From: Heliomicrobium undosum
Lineage (GTDB): Bacteria; Bacillota; Desulfitobacteriia; Heliobacteriales; Heliobacteriaceae
Direction of reading: 5' to 3'
NCBI RefSeq assembly: GCF_009877425.1
Contig: NZ_WXEY01000012.1
Span: 23,470-87,469 of the forward strand
DNA: 64,000 nucleotides
The position numbers and the translations under genes are program-made. Positions within the stretch are counted from its first letter, which is position 1; the number at the start of each line of letters is the position of its first letter. The notes under the pieces are model-generated. The model made no database searches and had not been told where the DNA came from. It was given only the letters and a program-made list of their open reading frames with translations. Of this stretch, positions 27,642 through 36,149 are shown piece after piece.

Positions 27642-30368
27642 ATGGGAACTCAAGAAACCGCGCATCCCCCCTGTGAGCTAGAACAGCTATTGTCCCCCTG
27701 GGGAAAGGCGAAATCGAATGATTTCTCCAATTATCACCCGATTCTTTATCACATGGCAGATGTCGCGCATGTCGCCCATCTTCTGTATCAAAGTATATTA
27801 ACACCTTCAGTGAGACGAATCATCGCAGCCGAACTTGGGTTAACTGAATCTCAGACAGGGAGATTTATTTCATTACTCGCCGGTGAACATGATATTGGTA
27901 AAGTATCTTCGTTTCAGTTTCGCTCTCCTATTGTGAAGGAGATATTGGCGAATACGGAATTGAACATAGTGCATCCCGATTACCAACCCCATGGTGTAAT
28001 CACCGAATACGTCTTATCAAGAATCGATGAACCCTGCATTACCGGTTGGAACTGCGGGAAACGGCTGAAGAGAGCATTGGCGCGGCTTACAGCCGGTCAT
28101 CACGGTAGATTTCCTAAAGATACGCAATTGAGCCTGGGAAGAAACGCAGACGGGGGGGAGCCCTGGGCAAAAATACGAAAAAATTTGCTTTTTCAACTTA
28201 CTCGTATGTTCGAAGAAGCTCCGCCAATTGAAATCAAGGTTTCGGATCTGACAGAAGCCGGGCTTGTGCCAATCATCGCAGGGTTGATAACGGTTGCAGA
28301 TTGGATCGCGTCGTCAGAAGCCTTTTTCCCCTATGAACCCCTGCAACCCATTCACGAATACCCCGCAATATCGCGTGCGCGCGCTGAAAAAGCCGTATCT
28401 TCGGTCGGATGGAAACAGACCATCGATAAGGTAACCACCCATGAGCGAACCGCCGCATCTTTTGAAGAACTCTTTGGTTTTTCGCCAAACGAAATGCAGA
28501 AAACGGTGGCGGACATCGTAGAGGTTTCCGATTGTCCAAAACTGATCATCATCGAAGCGGCCATGGGCGAGGGAAAAACGGAAGCCGCGCTGTATGTGGT
28601 CGAACGTCTTTTGGCGCAAGGATTTGCCCAGGGGATGTACCTGGCGCTCCCAACGCTTGCCACATCGAATGCGATGTTTGACCGAGTTCGAGACTATCTG
28701 GGGAAAAAAGCGGCCCAGAACTCGGTTCGGTTCAATTTGCAACTTGTACATTCAGGAAAACTATTATCAGACTCTTTTGAAGAACTCAGAATGGCCACCA
28801 TTGATGAAAGCGATGAGGGAAACGTCGTCGCAGAGGAATGGTTTGTCGGTCAAAAGAGATCCCTTTTGGCACCGTTCGGCGTCGGCACCATCGACCAGGC
28901 GCTGTTGGGAACCTTACAAGTCAAGCATTGGTTTGTCCGCCTCTTTGGTTTGGCGGGAAAAGTCGTCATCGTAGATGAAGTGCACGCCTACGACGTTTAT
29001 ACCAACGAGTTACTAAAAAATCTGTTGTCCTGGCTGAGGCGAATCGGCTGTACGGTGCTCCTCTTATCTGCAACATTGCCCCATGAGAAACGAGGCCAGC
29101 TTCTTCAAGCCTGGGGGGCGGTACAATATAGCGAATATTGCGCCTATCCTCGTGTAACCGTCGTTCAGCAGGACAGATCGTTGACCAAGACATTTTCACC
29201 GCCAGCCAAGAAACAACCGGTCAAGATGACCTTTCATAAGACAAACCCCACTGCGCTCGCCGTCATGATTGACAAGGAATTGCCGGTCACTGGGCGGGCA
29301 GCGGTCATTTGCAATACGGTCAATCGCGCCATTCAGGTGTATAGAACACTTAAACGTTGCTTGGAACCTGCCGAATGGGTGGTCGAACTCTTCCATGCCA
29401 GGACATTGGCATGCTGGCGTCAGCAGACGGAAGAGTCGGTTATGAAGCACTACGGTAAAAATTCCAGTCGAGACGGAAAGCGAATTTTGGTAGCTACTCA
29501 AGTCATCGAACAAAGCATTGACTTGGACTTTGATTGGATGGCAACGGACTTGGCCCCTGTCGACTTAATCCTTCAACGCATGGGCCGGTTATGGCGTCAT
29601 TATAGGAGCGAGCGGCCCATCCCTTTTCCACACTTGTGCATCTTGGCCGATGAGGATGCCGACGGCATCGTGCAGTTGCCTAACCATAGGGCCAACATAT
29701 ATGAGCCCTATATCTTGTACCGCACATACCTAGCGATCCGATGGCTCGAACATATCGATTACGCTGCAGATATTGACAGGCTGGTTCAGTTGGTTTATAG
29801 CGGCGAAATGACCCCGCCGGACCAGCGATGGGATCTATTGATGGAAACGCACAGGCAAAACATGATCGATCGCCGCAATGAGTTATTGGCCCAAGCGGAA
29901 ACGGTGCTGTTGCCCGACCCGAAACAGGGGGCGCGAGCGATTCTTCGGCCGGGCAATACCGCTGAGCATAACGACATCGAACTCATTGACGACGATGACC
30001 CCAAAGTCCACAGAACGGTGCGCGCAGCCACTCGTATCGGGGATCCTTCCATCCTGTTGATTTGCGTTGGCGAACTGGAGGACGGCACAGCGCTTGCCCC
30101 GTTTTCTGCATGCGTTCCCGACTTGTCTCAGGTGAAGGAATTGATGCGCTTTAGCGTTTCCGTTTCCAGTAAAAAGATATTTCAAGCCGCAATCGACTTG
30201 GAGCCTCCCGATGAGTGGAGGAGTGTTCCCATGCTTCGGCATGCTCGATTGGTGCGCTTTGAACGCGGCGTTGCCCAAATCGGAAAAACGAGTGTACGAC
30301 TGTCGAAACAGGAAGGACTCCAATGGAACGCACCGGATCAGGAGGTGGTCGTCGATGCCGACATTTAA
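27642..30368 (+). CDS. cas3: Type I-E Cas3 helicase-nuclease
   Basis: 908 residues from ATG 27642 with GGGGTG 5 nt upstream; in-frame ATGs at 27615 and 27510 are alternatives but run into the fossil array. N-terminal HD nuclease: YHMADVAHVAHLL and GEHDIGKVSSFQ. Superfamily 2 helicase: Walker A MGEGKTEAAL, DEVH box (VIVDEVHAYD), SATLPH (motif III), VATQVIEQSIDLDFD (motif V), QRMGRLWRH (motif VI). It is recruited by Cascade to degrade target DNA in a 3'-5' direction. It overlaps the cas8e start by 14 nt, and all cas genes are on the same strand. Confidence 0.95.
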   Translation: MGTQETAHPPCELEQLLSPWGKAKSNDFSNYHPILYHMADVAHVAHLLYQSILTPSVRRIIAAELGLTESQTGRFISLLAGEHDIGKVSSFQFRSPIVKEILANTELNIVHPDYQPHGVITEYVLSRIDEPCITGWNCGKRLKRALARLTAGHHGRFPKDTQLSLGRNADGGEPWAKIRKNLLFQLTRMFEEAPPIEIKVSDLTEAGLVPIIAGLITVADWIASSEAFFPYEPLQPIHEYPAISRARAEKAVSSVGWKQTIDKVTTHERTAASFEELFGFSPNEMQKTVADIVEVSDCPKLIIIEAAMGEGKTEAALYVVERLLAQGFAQGMYLALPTLATSNAMFDRVRDYLGKKAAQNSVRFNLQLVHSGKLLSDSFEELRMATIDESDEGNVVAEEWFVGQKRSLLAPFGVGTIDQALLGTLQVKHWFVRLFGLAGKVVIVDEVHAYDVYTNELLKNLLSWLRRIGCTVLLLSATLPHEKRGQLLQAWGAVQYSEYCAYPRVTVVQQDRSLTKTFSPPAKKQPVKMTFHKTNPTALAVMIDKELPVTGRAAVICNTVNRAIQVYRTLKRCLEPAEWVVELFHARTLACWRQQTEESVMKHYGKNSSRDGKRILVATQVIEQSIDLDFDWMATDLAPVDLILQRMGRLWRHYRSERPIPFPHLCILADEDADGIVQLPNHRANIYEPYILYRTYLAIRWLEHIDYAADIDRLVQLVYSGEMTPPDQRWDLLMETHRQNMIDRRNELLAQAETVLLPDPKQGARAILRPGNTAEHNDIELIDDDDPKVHRTVRAATRIGDPSILLICVGELEDGTALAPFSACVPDLSQVKELMRFSVSVSSKKIFQAAIDLEPPDEWRSVPMLRHARLVRFERGVAQIGKTSVRLSKQEGLQWNAPDQEVVVDADI

Positions 30369-31938
30369 TCTCGTTGATCAGCCATGGATACCCTGTGTGG
30401 ATACCAGCGGAAAGAGAAAGCAAGTCGGGTTGGAGGAAGTCATCGTAGACGCCGGTGGATTGCGAGAGATCGAAGGAAACAACCCTCTCGAGGTTCCTGC
30501 GCTGCTCCGGTTGATTGAGGCCATATTGTACCGGGCAATCGGTGTGGCGACAGAAGCAGAATGGCTTGAACTATGGACAAATGGAAAATTTCCTTCAGAC
30601 AAGGTGAAGGATTACTTTAACCGGCATAGAGACGGTTTTGATTTGTTTGGGCCTCGACCCTTTTATCAGATTCCCGGCTTGGTGATGAAAGGCAAGAGCG
30701 GGTTGAGTCGGTTGGCCCATGAACTATCGACAGGGAACAATGCGACTCTCTTCGACCACAACGTGGATGACGTGCTTTTGGAAGTCGATTTTGCCGCCGC
30801 CGCTCGCATGTTGGTTGTCGGACAGGCCTTTGCGCTTGGGTTCGGGAAAGCCAGTACGGCGCAGATTGACGGAGAGGAAGTGCTGCGTCCCTATCTCGCT
30901 GACGGCGCTGCGTTGAGGGGATTTACGTTATGGTTACACGGCAACAACCTCTTTGAAACCTGTATGCTCAATCTAGTTCCGTCTCTTCGGGCCGCTGAAG
31001 ATACTGTGCCCTGGGAAAGCACAAAACCGATGGAAAAAACGGACAGGGTGGTTGGGAAGAAAAGAATCGTACATAAGGTTTCTAGTGTGGCTGACTTATA
31101 TACGATGCAGTCGCGTTTCATTCGACTGTTGCCGGATGAAGACGGACGAGTCCGAATGATGTATTTCACGCAAGGTCGCTCATTGGACAAAGACAAGCCG
31201 TTTAATGATCCGATGAAAGTCTATGTGCAAAGCAAGGAGGAGGGCATTTATCCGTTAGGACTTCGTGCCGATAAGGCCGCTTGGCGTGATCTCCATACCT
31301 TTTTCCAAGTCGGTTCCTTACGGAACAAAATTATCGAGTTTATTGCACAACTGATCGAAGATGACATATTGCCGAGGGAGACACGGTTTTCGGTCAACCT
31401 TTCCGGTCTGGCCACAGACCCAGGAAAAGCTGGCAAGTTTCTGCTTTGGCGACAGGAACACTATTCAATCCCGGCTAAAATTATTCAAAATCCGGATCTT
31501 GTGTCCACGATGGGAATGGCGATTCGCGCTGCCGAAGAAGTGGCCGTCGATTTGCGCAATCGTTTGAGGATGGTTGTCAAAGATTTCATTCGGCCAGAGG
31601 GGGAGGCAGAGTCAACGAGTGTAAAAAAAGATGTAAATACCGTGATAGATTCGTTAAACCCGACAAATCAGTACTGGGCAAGGCTTGAAGGAAAGTTTGC
31701 CGGATTTCTCAATCGTTTGCCCACTGACGGTGATGCAGCGCTGTCCGATTGGTATCGTCAAGTGGAAACCCAAGCGGGATGTTCTTTTCATGAGATTTGT
31801 CATCTCCTCGGTGAATCCCCGAGGGTCTGGAGAGCCATCGCGAGACACAGCGATAAATTTACAGCCGACTTGTCTTTGCGTCAGGAAAAAAAGGATGCCC
31901 GTAAAAAGCGAAGTCGAAAGGAGGGAACGGGCAAATGA
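30355..31938 (+). CDS. cas8e: Cascade large subunit Cas8e (Cse1/CasA)
   Basis: 527 residues from ATG 30355, preceded by GGAGGTGG inside the end of cas3. The N-terminus FNLVDQPWIPC is the hallmark of Cse1. Also seen are LFGPRPFYQIPGL and the block ELSTGNNATLFDHN, corresponding to the region that contacts the PAM and target DNA. The Lys/Arg-rich C-terminus (KKDARKKRSRKEG) is unusually basic. Its stop overlaps the cse2 start by 4 nt. Confidence 0.95.
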   Translation: MPTFNLVDQPWIPCVDTSGKRKQVGLEEVIVDAGGLREIEGNNPLEVPALLRLIEAILYRAIGVATEAEWLELWTNGKFPSDKVKDYFNRHRDGFDLFGPRPFYQIPGLVMKGKSGLSRLAHELSTGNNATLFDHNVDDVLLEVDFAAAARMLVVGQAFALGFGKASTAQIDGEEVLRPYLADGAALRGFTLWLHGNNLFETCMLNLVPSLRAAEDTVPWESTKPMEKTDRVVGKKRIVHKVSSVADLYTMQSRFIRLLPDEDGRVRMMYFTQGRSLDKDKPFNDPMKVYVQSKEEGIYPLGLRADKAAWRDLHTFFQVGSLRNKIIEFIAQLIEDDILPRETRFSVNLSGLATDPGKAGKFLLWRQEHYSIPAKIIQNPDLVSTMGMAIRAAEEVAVDLRNRLRMVVKDFIRPEGEAESTSVKKDVNTVIDSLNPTNQYWARLEGKFAGFLNRLPTDGDAALSDWYRQVETQAGCSFHEICHLLGESPRVWRAIARHSDKFTADLSLRQEKKDARKKRSRKEGTGK

Positions 31939-32438
31939 GTGCTTCCTTTGAGACGGCTGTCAACGGCTTGATCGCCGAACTGTCGTCCTTTGAGCGGAAT
32001 CGTGACAAGATTTCGTCGTGTCGGGCTGCCTTGGCAAGACTGCGGCAGTCCATTCAAAATCCGATCCATGCGGCGCCTTATGTCGCCCCATTTGCGGTCA
32101 ATGTAAGTGGTGATCAAGAGGATTTGCTGTATCTCGCCGCTGGGCTTTTCGTTATCAACCCCATACATACCGAGGGGGTCTCCTTCGGTGCGGCCTTCCG
32201 ACATCTAAGAGAGAAGTCCGACAGCATTGAAAAAAGGTTTAGTATGGTCCTTGCAGCCAGAAAGGAACAACTCCCCGATTTGCTCCGCCATTCCATTAAG
32301 CTGCTGGGAAGCCATGGTCTCGGCCTGGATTGGAAGATGCTGTTGCATGATGCAGACCGTTGGGATCTCGTTGACAGCGCCGTTCAGAGAAGATGGGCGA
32401 GGGATTTTTATCGGGAACCGGCCCGTTCCGCTAATTAA
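31935..32438 (+). CDS. cse2: Cascade small subunit Cse2 (CasB/Cas11)
   Basis: 167 residues, mostly helical. Characteristic blocks are SCRAALARLRQSIQNP near the N-terminus, DLLYLAAGLFVINP, SIEKRFSMVLAARKEQLPDLLRHSIKLL and the C-terminal RRWARDFY. Two copies line the belly of Cascade and stabilise the R-loop. The ATG overlaps the cas8e stop. Confidence 0.92.
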   Translation: MSASFETAVNGLIAELSSFERNRDKISSCRAALARLRQSIQNPIHAAPYVAPFAVNVSGDQEDLLYLAAGLFVINPIHTEGVSFGAAFRHLREKSDSIEKRFSMVLAARKEQLPDLLRHSIKLLGSHGLGLDWKMLLHDADRWDLVDSAVQRRWARDFYREPARSAN

Positions 32439-32464
32439 GATGATCGAGAAAGGGGAAGAGCCTT

Positions 32465-33520
32465 TTGAAAATCGAATGCCATGTGCTGCAAAACTTTGCG
32501 CCTTCTTGCCTCAACCGGGATGATACAAATACACCGAAAATGTGTGAATTTGGCGGTGTTCCCAGGGCGCGCGTTTCCAGTCAATCGTGGAAGCGGGCCA
32601 TCCGGAACTTTTTTGTTTTAGAAAACAGCATCCCTATAGGCTTTAGAACGAAACGATTGGTGGAAAAGGTAAAGACGCTGACGAACGGTGAGATTTCGGA
32701 CGAAACGGTTACTCAGTTCATCAGCGCCCACTATTCAAAAATGGATGATAAAAGGACCGATGAAACGGCTGTTTTGCTTTTCATTTCGGAAAGTGAGATA
32801 GAGGCGATCGTACAGTGTTTACGCGATGGGGCTGACAAGAAAACAGCGACTGAACGGCTGAAGAAGGCGCGACTGTCGGCTGATATCGCCATGTTTGGCC
32901 GCATGGTGGCGGAAGTGCCGGAACGTAAAATCGACGCCGCTTGTCAGGTGGCCCACGCGATCAGCACCCATCGGGTAAATATGGAAACAGACTTTTTCTC
33001 GGCCATGGACGATCTACAGCAGACCGATGAAACCGGTGCAGGCATGCTGGGGATCCAGGGATACAACTCTGCATGTTTTTATCGGTACTCCCTTATCGAC
33101 GTGAACCAATTGGAGGAGAACCTAAAGGGCGATCAGGAGCTTGCGTTGCAATCGGTCAGAGAATACCTGCGGGCTTTTTGTCTTGCTTTCCCTTCCGGAA
33201 AACAAACTGTGATGACGGCCTATAACCCTCCGTCTTTCGTCCTCTTCATTGTGCGAAATGCAGGGGTGCCGGTATCATTGGCTAATGCCTTCGTGAAGCC
33301 GGTTCGAACGGATGATCTTGTTTCCGCCTCGATTGATCGTCTGGTGAGATACCATGATCAAATGAATAAGGTGTATGGTCTTTATCAAGAGGCGACGCAG
33401 GCGGTCGTCCATGATCGTGACGATCAGTTTCCATTGCATGGCCTCAGTTCTGCAAAGAAAGATAGTTTTGATAAAGCCGTCAATCTAATTGTGGAGACAG
33501 TGCGGAGAGAGCGGGCATGA
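32465..33520 (+). CDS. cas7: Cascade backbone subunit Cas7e (Cse4/CasC)
   Basis: 351 residues from TTG 32465 with AAAGGGGA upstream. Family signatures: HVLQNFAPSCLNRDDTNTPK at the N-terminus, VPRARVSSQSWKRAIR, RVNMETDFFSAMDDL and GAGMLGIQGYNSACFYRY. Six copies form the crRNA-binding backbone of type I-E Cascade. The stop overlaps the cas5 start by 4 nt. Confidence 0.95.
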   Translation: MKIECHVLQNFAPSCLNRDDTNTPKMCEFGGVPRARVSSQSWKRAIRNFFVLENSIPIGFRTKRLVEKVKTLTNGEISDETVTQFISAHYSKMDDKRTDETAVLLFISESEIEAIVQCLRDGADKKTATERLKKARLSADIAMFGRMVAEVPERKIDAACQVAHAISTHRVNMETDFFSAMDDLQQTDETGAGMLGIQGYNSACFYRYSLIDVNQLEENLKGDQELALQSVREYLRAFCLAFPSGKQTVMTAYNPPSFVLFIVRNAGVPVSLANAFVKPVRTDDLVSASIDRLVRYHDQMNKVYGLYQEATQAVVHDRDDQFPLHGLSSAKKDSFDKAVNLIVETVRRERA

Positions 33521-34200
33521 ACACGCTGCTCATCCCTTTAATCGGTCCCATGCAATCGTGGGGGAGTCGCAGCCGTTTTGATGATCGAGACACACAGCTG
33601 GCGCCAACGAAAAGCGCAGTCATCGGCTTACTCTGCGCTGCTTTGGGGCGCCGACGGGAAGAAGAGATATCCGACCTCACCACGATGCGGTTTGGTGTTC
33701 GCATTGATGCGCCCGGTCGGGCCTTTCGTGACTTTCAAACGGCCCAAAACGTGATCAAGGCGGATGGTACGGGTAAAACATCGGTGACGTCATCTCGACA
33801 TTACTTAGCGGGGGCTCGATTTATCGCCGGTTTTGAGTCCGATAATCTCTGTTTGCTGCGTGAAGTTGAACAGGCGTTGCGTTCGCCGAAGTTTACGCTA
33901 TGCCTGGGAAGAAAATCGTTTCCGTTGACAGTACCCCCATATTTTCCGAAGGGCTCTATCCGGGAACACAGACCGCTTGAAACCGCGCTTCAACAAGAGC
34001 CTTGGCGTTACCTGGACGAAATAGAACTCCCAGCAAAGCCGAGAAGACTTCCGGTGTTATTCGAGGCGGAAAACGGAGAAATTCTCATTTCCGATCTTCC
34101 GATTTCATTTTCACAACGTACATTCCGACAGCGAAGATTAACGCTTGAATATGTTGAGGTATCTAATGAGGTGGAAAAATGGTGTACCTGTCCGAATTAA
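33517..34200 (+). CDS. cas5e: Cascade subunit Cas5e (CasD)
   Basis: 227 residues. It begins LLIPLIGPMQSWGSRSRFDDRDTQLAPTKSAVIGLLCAALGR, the Cas5e RAMP signature, and contains CLGRKSFPLTVPP. It caps the 5' handle of the crRNA and contacts Cas8e. Its 3' end overlaps cas6e by 22 nt. Confidence 0.95.
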   Translation: MNTLLIPLIGPMQSWGSRSRFDDRDTQLAPTKSAVIGLLCAALGRRREEEISDLTTMRFGVRIDAPGRAFRDFQTAQNVIKADGTGKTSVTSSRHYLAGARFIAGFESDNLCLLREVEQALRSPKFTLCLGRKSFPLTVPPYFPKGSIREHRPLETALQQEPWRYLDEIELPAKPRRLPVLFEAENGEILISDLPISFSQRTFRQRRLTLEYVEVSNEVEKWCTCPN

Positions 34201-34856
34201 AGTTGGATAGCTTCTGTCCCGATAACCGGCGTATGTTATCGGACAGTTATGCGGTTCACCGTTGGTTAATGAGAGCATTTCCGGATCAAGAAGCCGGGGG
34301 GGCCGGCAGAGTCTTATATCGAGTAGAAACGGAACGAGAGACAGTCAAGATACTTGTCCAGTCGGAATGTAAGCCGGACTGGAGCAAATGTGTCGGCGAT
34401 GGGGTCTTCGTTCGCGGTCCGAAATCATTTGTTCTTATCCAACAAGGCCTATCTGTCTTCCGAGAAGGGCAAATCCTTCGCTTCCGTCTCCGGGCCAACC
34501 CCATTGTATCCCGAGAGGGGAAGCGATTTGGCCGGCATAAAGAAAATGAGCAGATCGAATGGCTGGTGAGAAAAGGGGAACAACACGGTTTTTCTCTGGT
34601 GCCGCTTTCGAACGGTCCTGACTGGTTTGACCCTTTTGGCGAGGACTCAGGTACGCCTAACTATGAACTGCGCGTCGTTAATCGTGGAATCGTAAATGGA
34701 AAAAAGCTAAAGTCGAAAATATCTCATCTTGCCGTAGACTTTGATGGGCTGTTGCAGGTGACTGACCCGCAAATCTTCATAGAAGCGATACGATTGGGAA
34801 TCGGCCCGGCGAAAGCGTTCGGCTTCGGTCTGTTATCTGTGGCGAAAGTAATGTGA
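34179..34856 (+). CDS. cas6e: CRISPR repeat endoribonuclease Cas6e (CasE)
   Basis: 225 residues. Near the N-terminus SYAVHRWLMRAFP places Tyr24 and His27 where Cas6e enzymes have their catalytic pair. The C-terminal Gly-rich loop reads LGIGPAKAFGFGLLSV. It cleaves the repeat stem-loop and stays bound to the 3' handle of the crRNA. A single Cas6e serves two arrays whose repeats differ in the loop (TG or CA) and 3' flank. The start lies inside cas5. Confidence 0.94.
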   Translation: MVYLSELKLDSFCPDNRRMLSDSYAVHRWLMRAFPDQEAGGAGRVLYRVETERETVKILVQSECKPDWSKCVGDGVFVRGPKSFVLIQQGLSVFREGQILRFRLRANPIVSREGKRFGRHKENEQIEWLVRKGEQHGFSLVPLSNGPDWFDPFGEDSGTPNYELRVVNRGIVNGKKLKSKISHLAVDFDGLLQVTDPQIFIEAIRLGIGPAKAFGFGLLSVAKVM

Positions 34857-34908
34857 TGTCTAATTATCCACGAACGCTGGGGCTCAAGTTTTGTAAGGAG
34901 TTGCCGGA

Positions 34909-35841
34909 ATGCGCGATCTGCATGAACTGCCCAGGCTGACGGACAGCATCAGTTACCTCTATATTGAGCATGCCGTGGTGGAACAAGAGGCAAAAGCGAT
35001 AGCCTTATGGCGGGAAGATGGAAAAGTCCAGGTTCCATGCGCGTCTTTAAGTGTGTTGTTGCTGGGGCCGGGGACAAAGATCTCTCATGCCGCCATGCGT
35101 ACGCTTGCTGACTGTGGATGCAGCGTCCTTTGGGTGGGCGAGGGAGGGCTGCGGGTTTATGGTCAAGGGATGGGCGAAACTCGCAGTTCATCAAACCTGC
35201 TTCGTCAAGTGTCATTATGGAGTAATCCAGATACTCGCATGGCGGTCGTTCGGAGAATGTACGAGTTAAGGTTCCGGGAACCTGTCTCGCCGGAGATGAC
35301 GTTGCGGCAGATTCGCGGAATGGAAGGCGGTCGCGTCCGGCAGATTTACGCCAGGTTAGCCAAGGAACATGGTGTCGTATGGACCGGCAGGAATTATGAC
35401 CGGGGAAATTGGAATAGTGCCGACCCCGTCAATCGCGCGCTTTCAGCAGCCAATGCCTGCCTCTACGGTGTCTGCCATGCGGCTATCGTATCGATGGGAT
35501 ATTCTCCTGCGGTTGGATTTATTCACACGGGAAAGCAGTTGTCTTTCGTGTATGACGTGGCGGATATTTACAAAACGGATACTACAATAGCGGTGGCATT
35601 CACCGTGGCCGGAAAAAACGATGTTGCAAACATCGAGAGGGAAGTTCGGTTGGCTTGTCGTCAACAATTTCATGACAAACGGTTGTTGGAGCGAGTTGCC
35701 AAAGATTTATCGACGCTGTTTTCGGGGATCAATCTGCCTGAGGTGATCGAAGGGTACGATGGATCCGATGATAAACCAGGAGGCATCTGGGACGATCAGG
35801 ATGGCGTCGTATCCGGCGGAAAGAACTATTCTGATGAATGA
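34909..35841 (+). CDS. cas1: CRISPR integrase Cas1 (type I-E)
   Basis: 310 residues. The metal-binding triad by position is Glu139 (RGMEGGRVRQ), His206 (GFIHTGKQ) and Asp219 (VYDVADIYK), two residues offset from the E. coli enzyme. With Cas2 it inserts new spacers at the leader end. It is separated from cas6e by 52 nt and overlaps cas2 by 4 nt (ATGA). Confidence 0.96.
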   Translation: MRDLHELPRLTDSISYLYIEHAVVEQEAKAIALWREDGKVQVPCASLSVLLLGPGTKISHAAMRTLADCGCSVLWVGEGGLRVYGQGMGETRSSSNLLRQVSLWSNPDTRMAVVRRMYELRFREPVSPEMTLRQIRGMEGGRVRQIYARLAKEHGVVWTGRNYDRGNWNSADPVNRALSAANACLYGVCHAAIVSMGYSPAVGFIHTGKQLSFVYDVADIYKTDTTIAVAFTVAGKNDVANIEREVRLACRQQFHDKRLLERVAKDLSTLFSGINLPEVIEGYDGSDDKPGGIWDDQDGVVSGGKNYSDE

Positions 35842-36131
35842 GAAAGGGGATTAAGAGGGGAATGGTCGTTATTCTTATGGAACGTGTCTCCTCTTCTGCC
35901 CGAGGTGAATTATCCCGATGGCTCGTGGAAGTCAAATCAGGCGTTTTTGTAGGTCGCATTTCAGCAGTGGTGCGAGAAAAACTGTGGGAACGCATCTGTG
36001 TACCAGCGGGAGGTGGGGCAACACTCATTTACACAACAAATACGGAACAAGGTTTTACGGTGAAAACCAACGGAAAGAGCCGGTATCGTATCGTAGACTT
36101 GGAAGGGGTTTTCTTGGCGGAAGCCCCGTAA
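35838..36131 (+). CDS. cas2: CRISPR adaptation protein Cas2 (type I-E), its 3' end doubling as leader
   Basis: 97 residues from ATG 35838, coupled to cas1; ATG 35862 (giving MVVILMERVSSSARGELSRWLVEVKSGVFVG) matches the usual N-terminus better but has GAGGGG only 1 nt away. The blocks SARGELSRWLVEVKSGVFVG and VREKLWERI are typical of Cas2e. The stop is only 18 nt before array 2, and the last 30-40 coding bases are conserved in the leader of array 1, so the 3' end of this gene appears to serve as leader DNA as well. Confidence 0.94.
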   Translation: MRKGIKRGMVVILMERVSSSARGELSRWLVEVKSGVFVGRISAVVREKLWERICVPAGGGATLIYTTNTEQGFTVKTNGKSRYRIVDLEGVFLAEAP

Positions 36132-36149
36132 TTATTAGGTTTTTCTAGT
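36094..36149 (+). promoter_or_regulatory. Leader of CRISPR array 2, overlapping cas2
   Basis: The segment 36117-36149 matches the array 1 leader at 30 of 33 positions, and the block GGAAGGGGTTTTC further upstream also has a counterpart. 36132-36149 is the only part outside cas2. A separate promoter for array 2 could not be identified; it may be read through from the cas operon. Confidence 0.8.
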
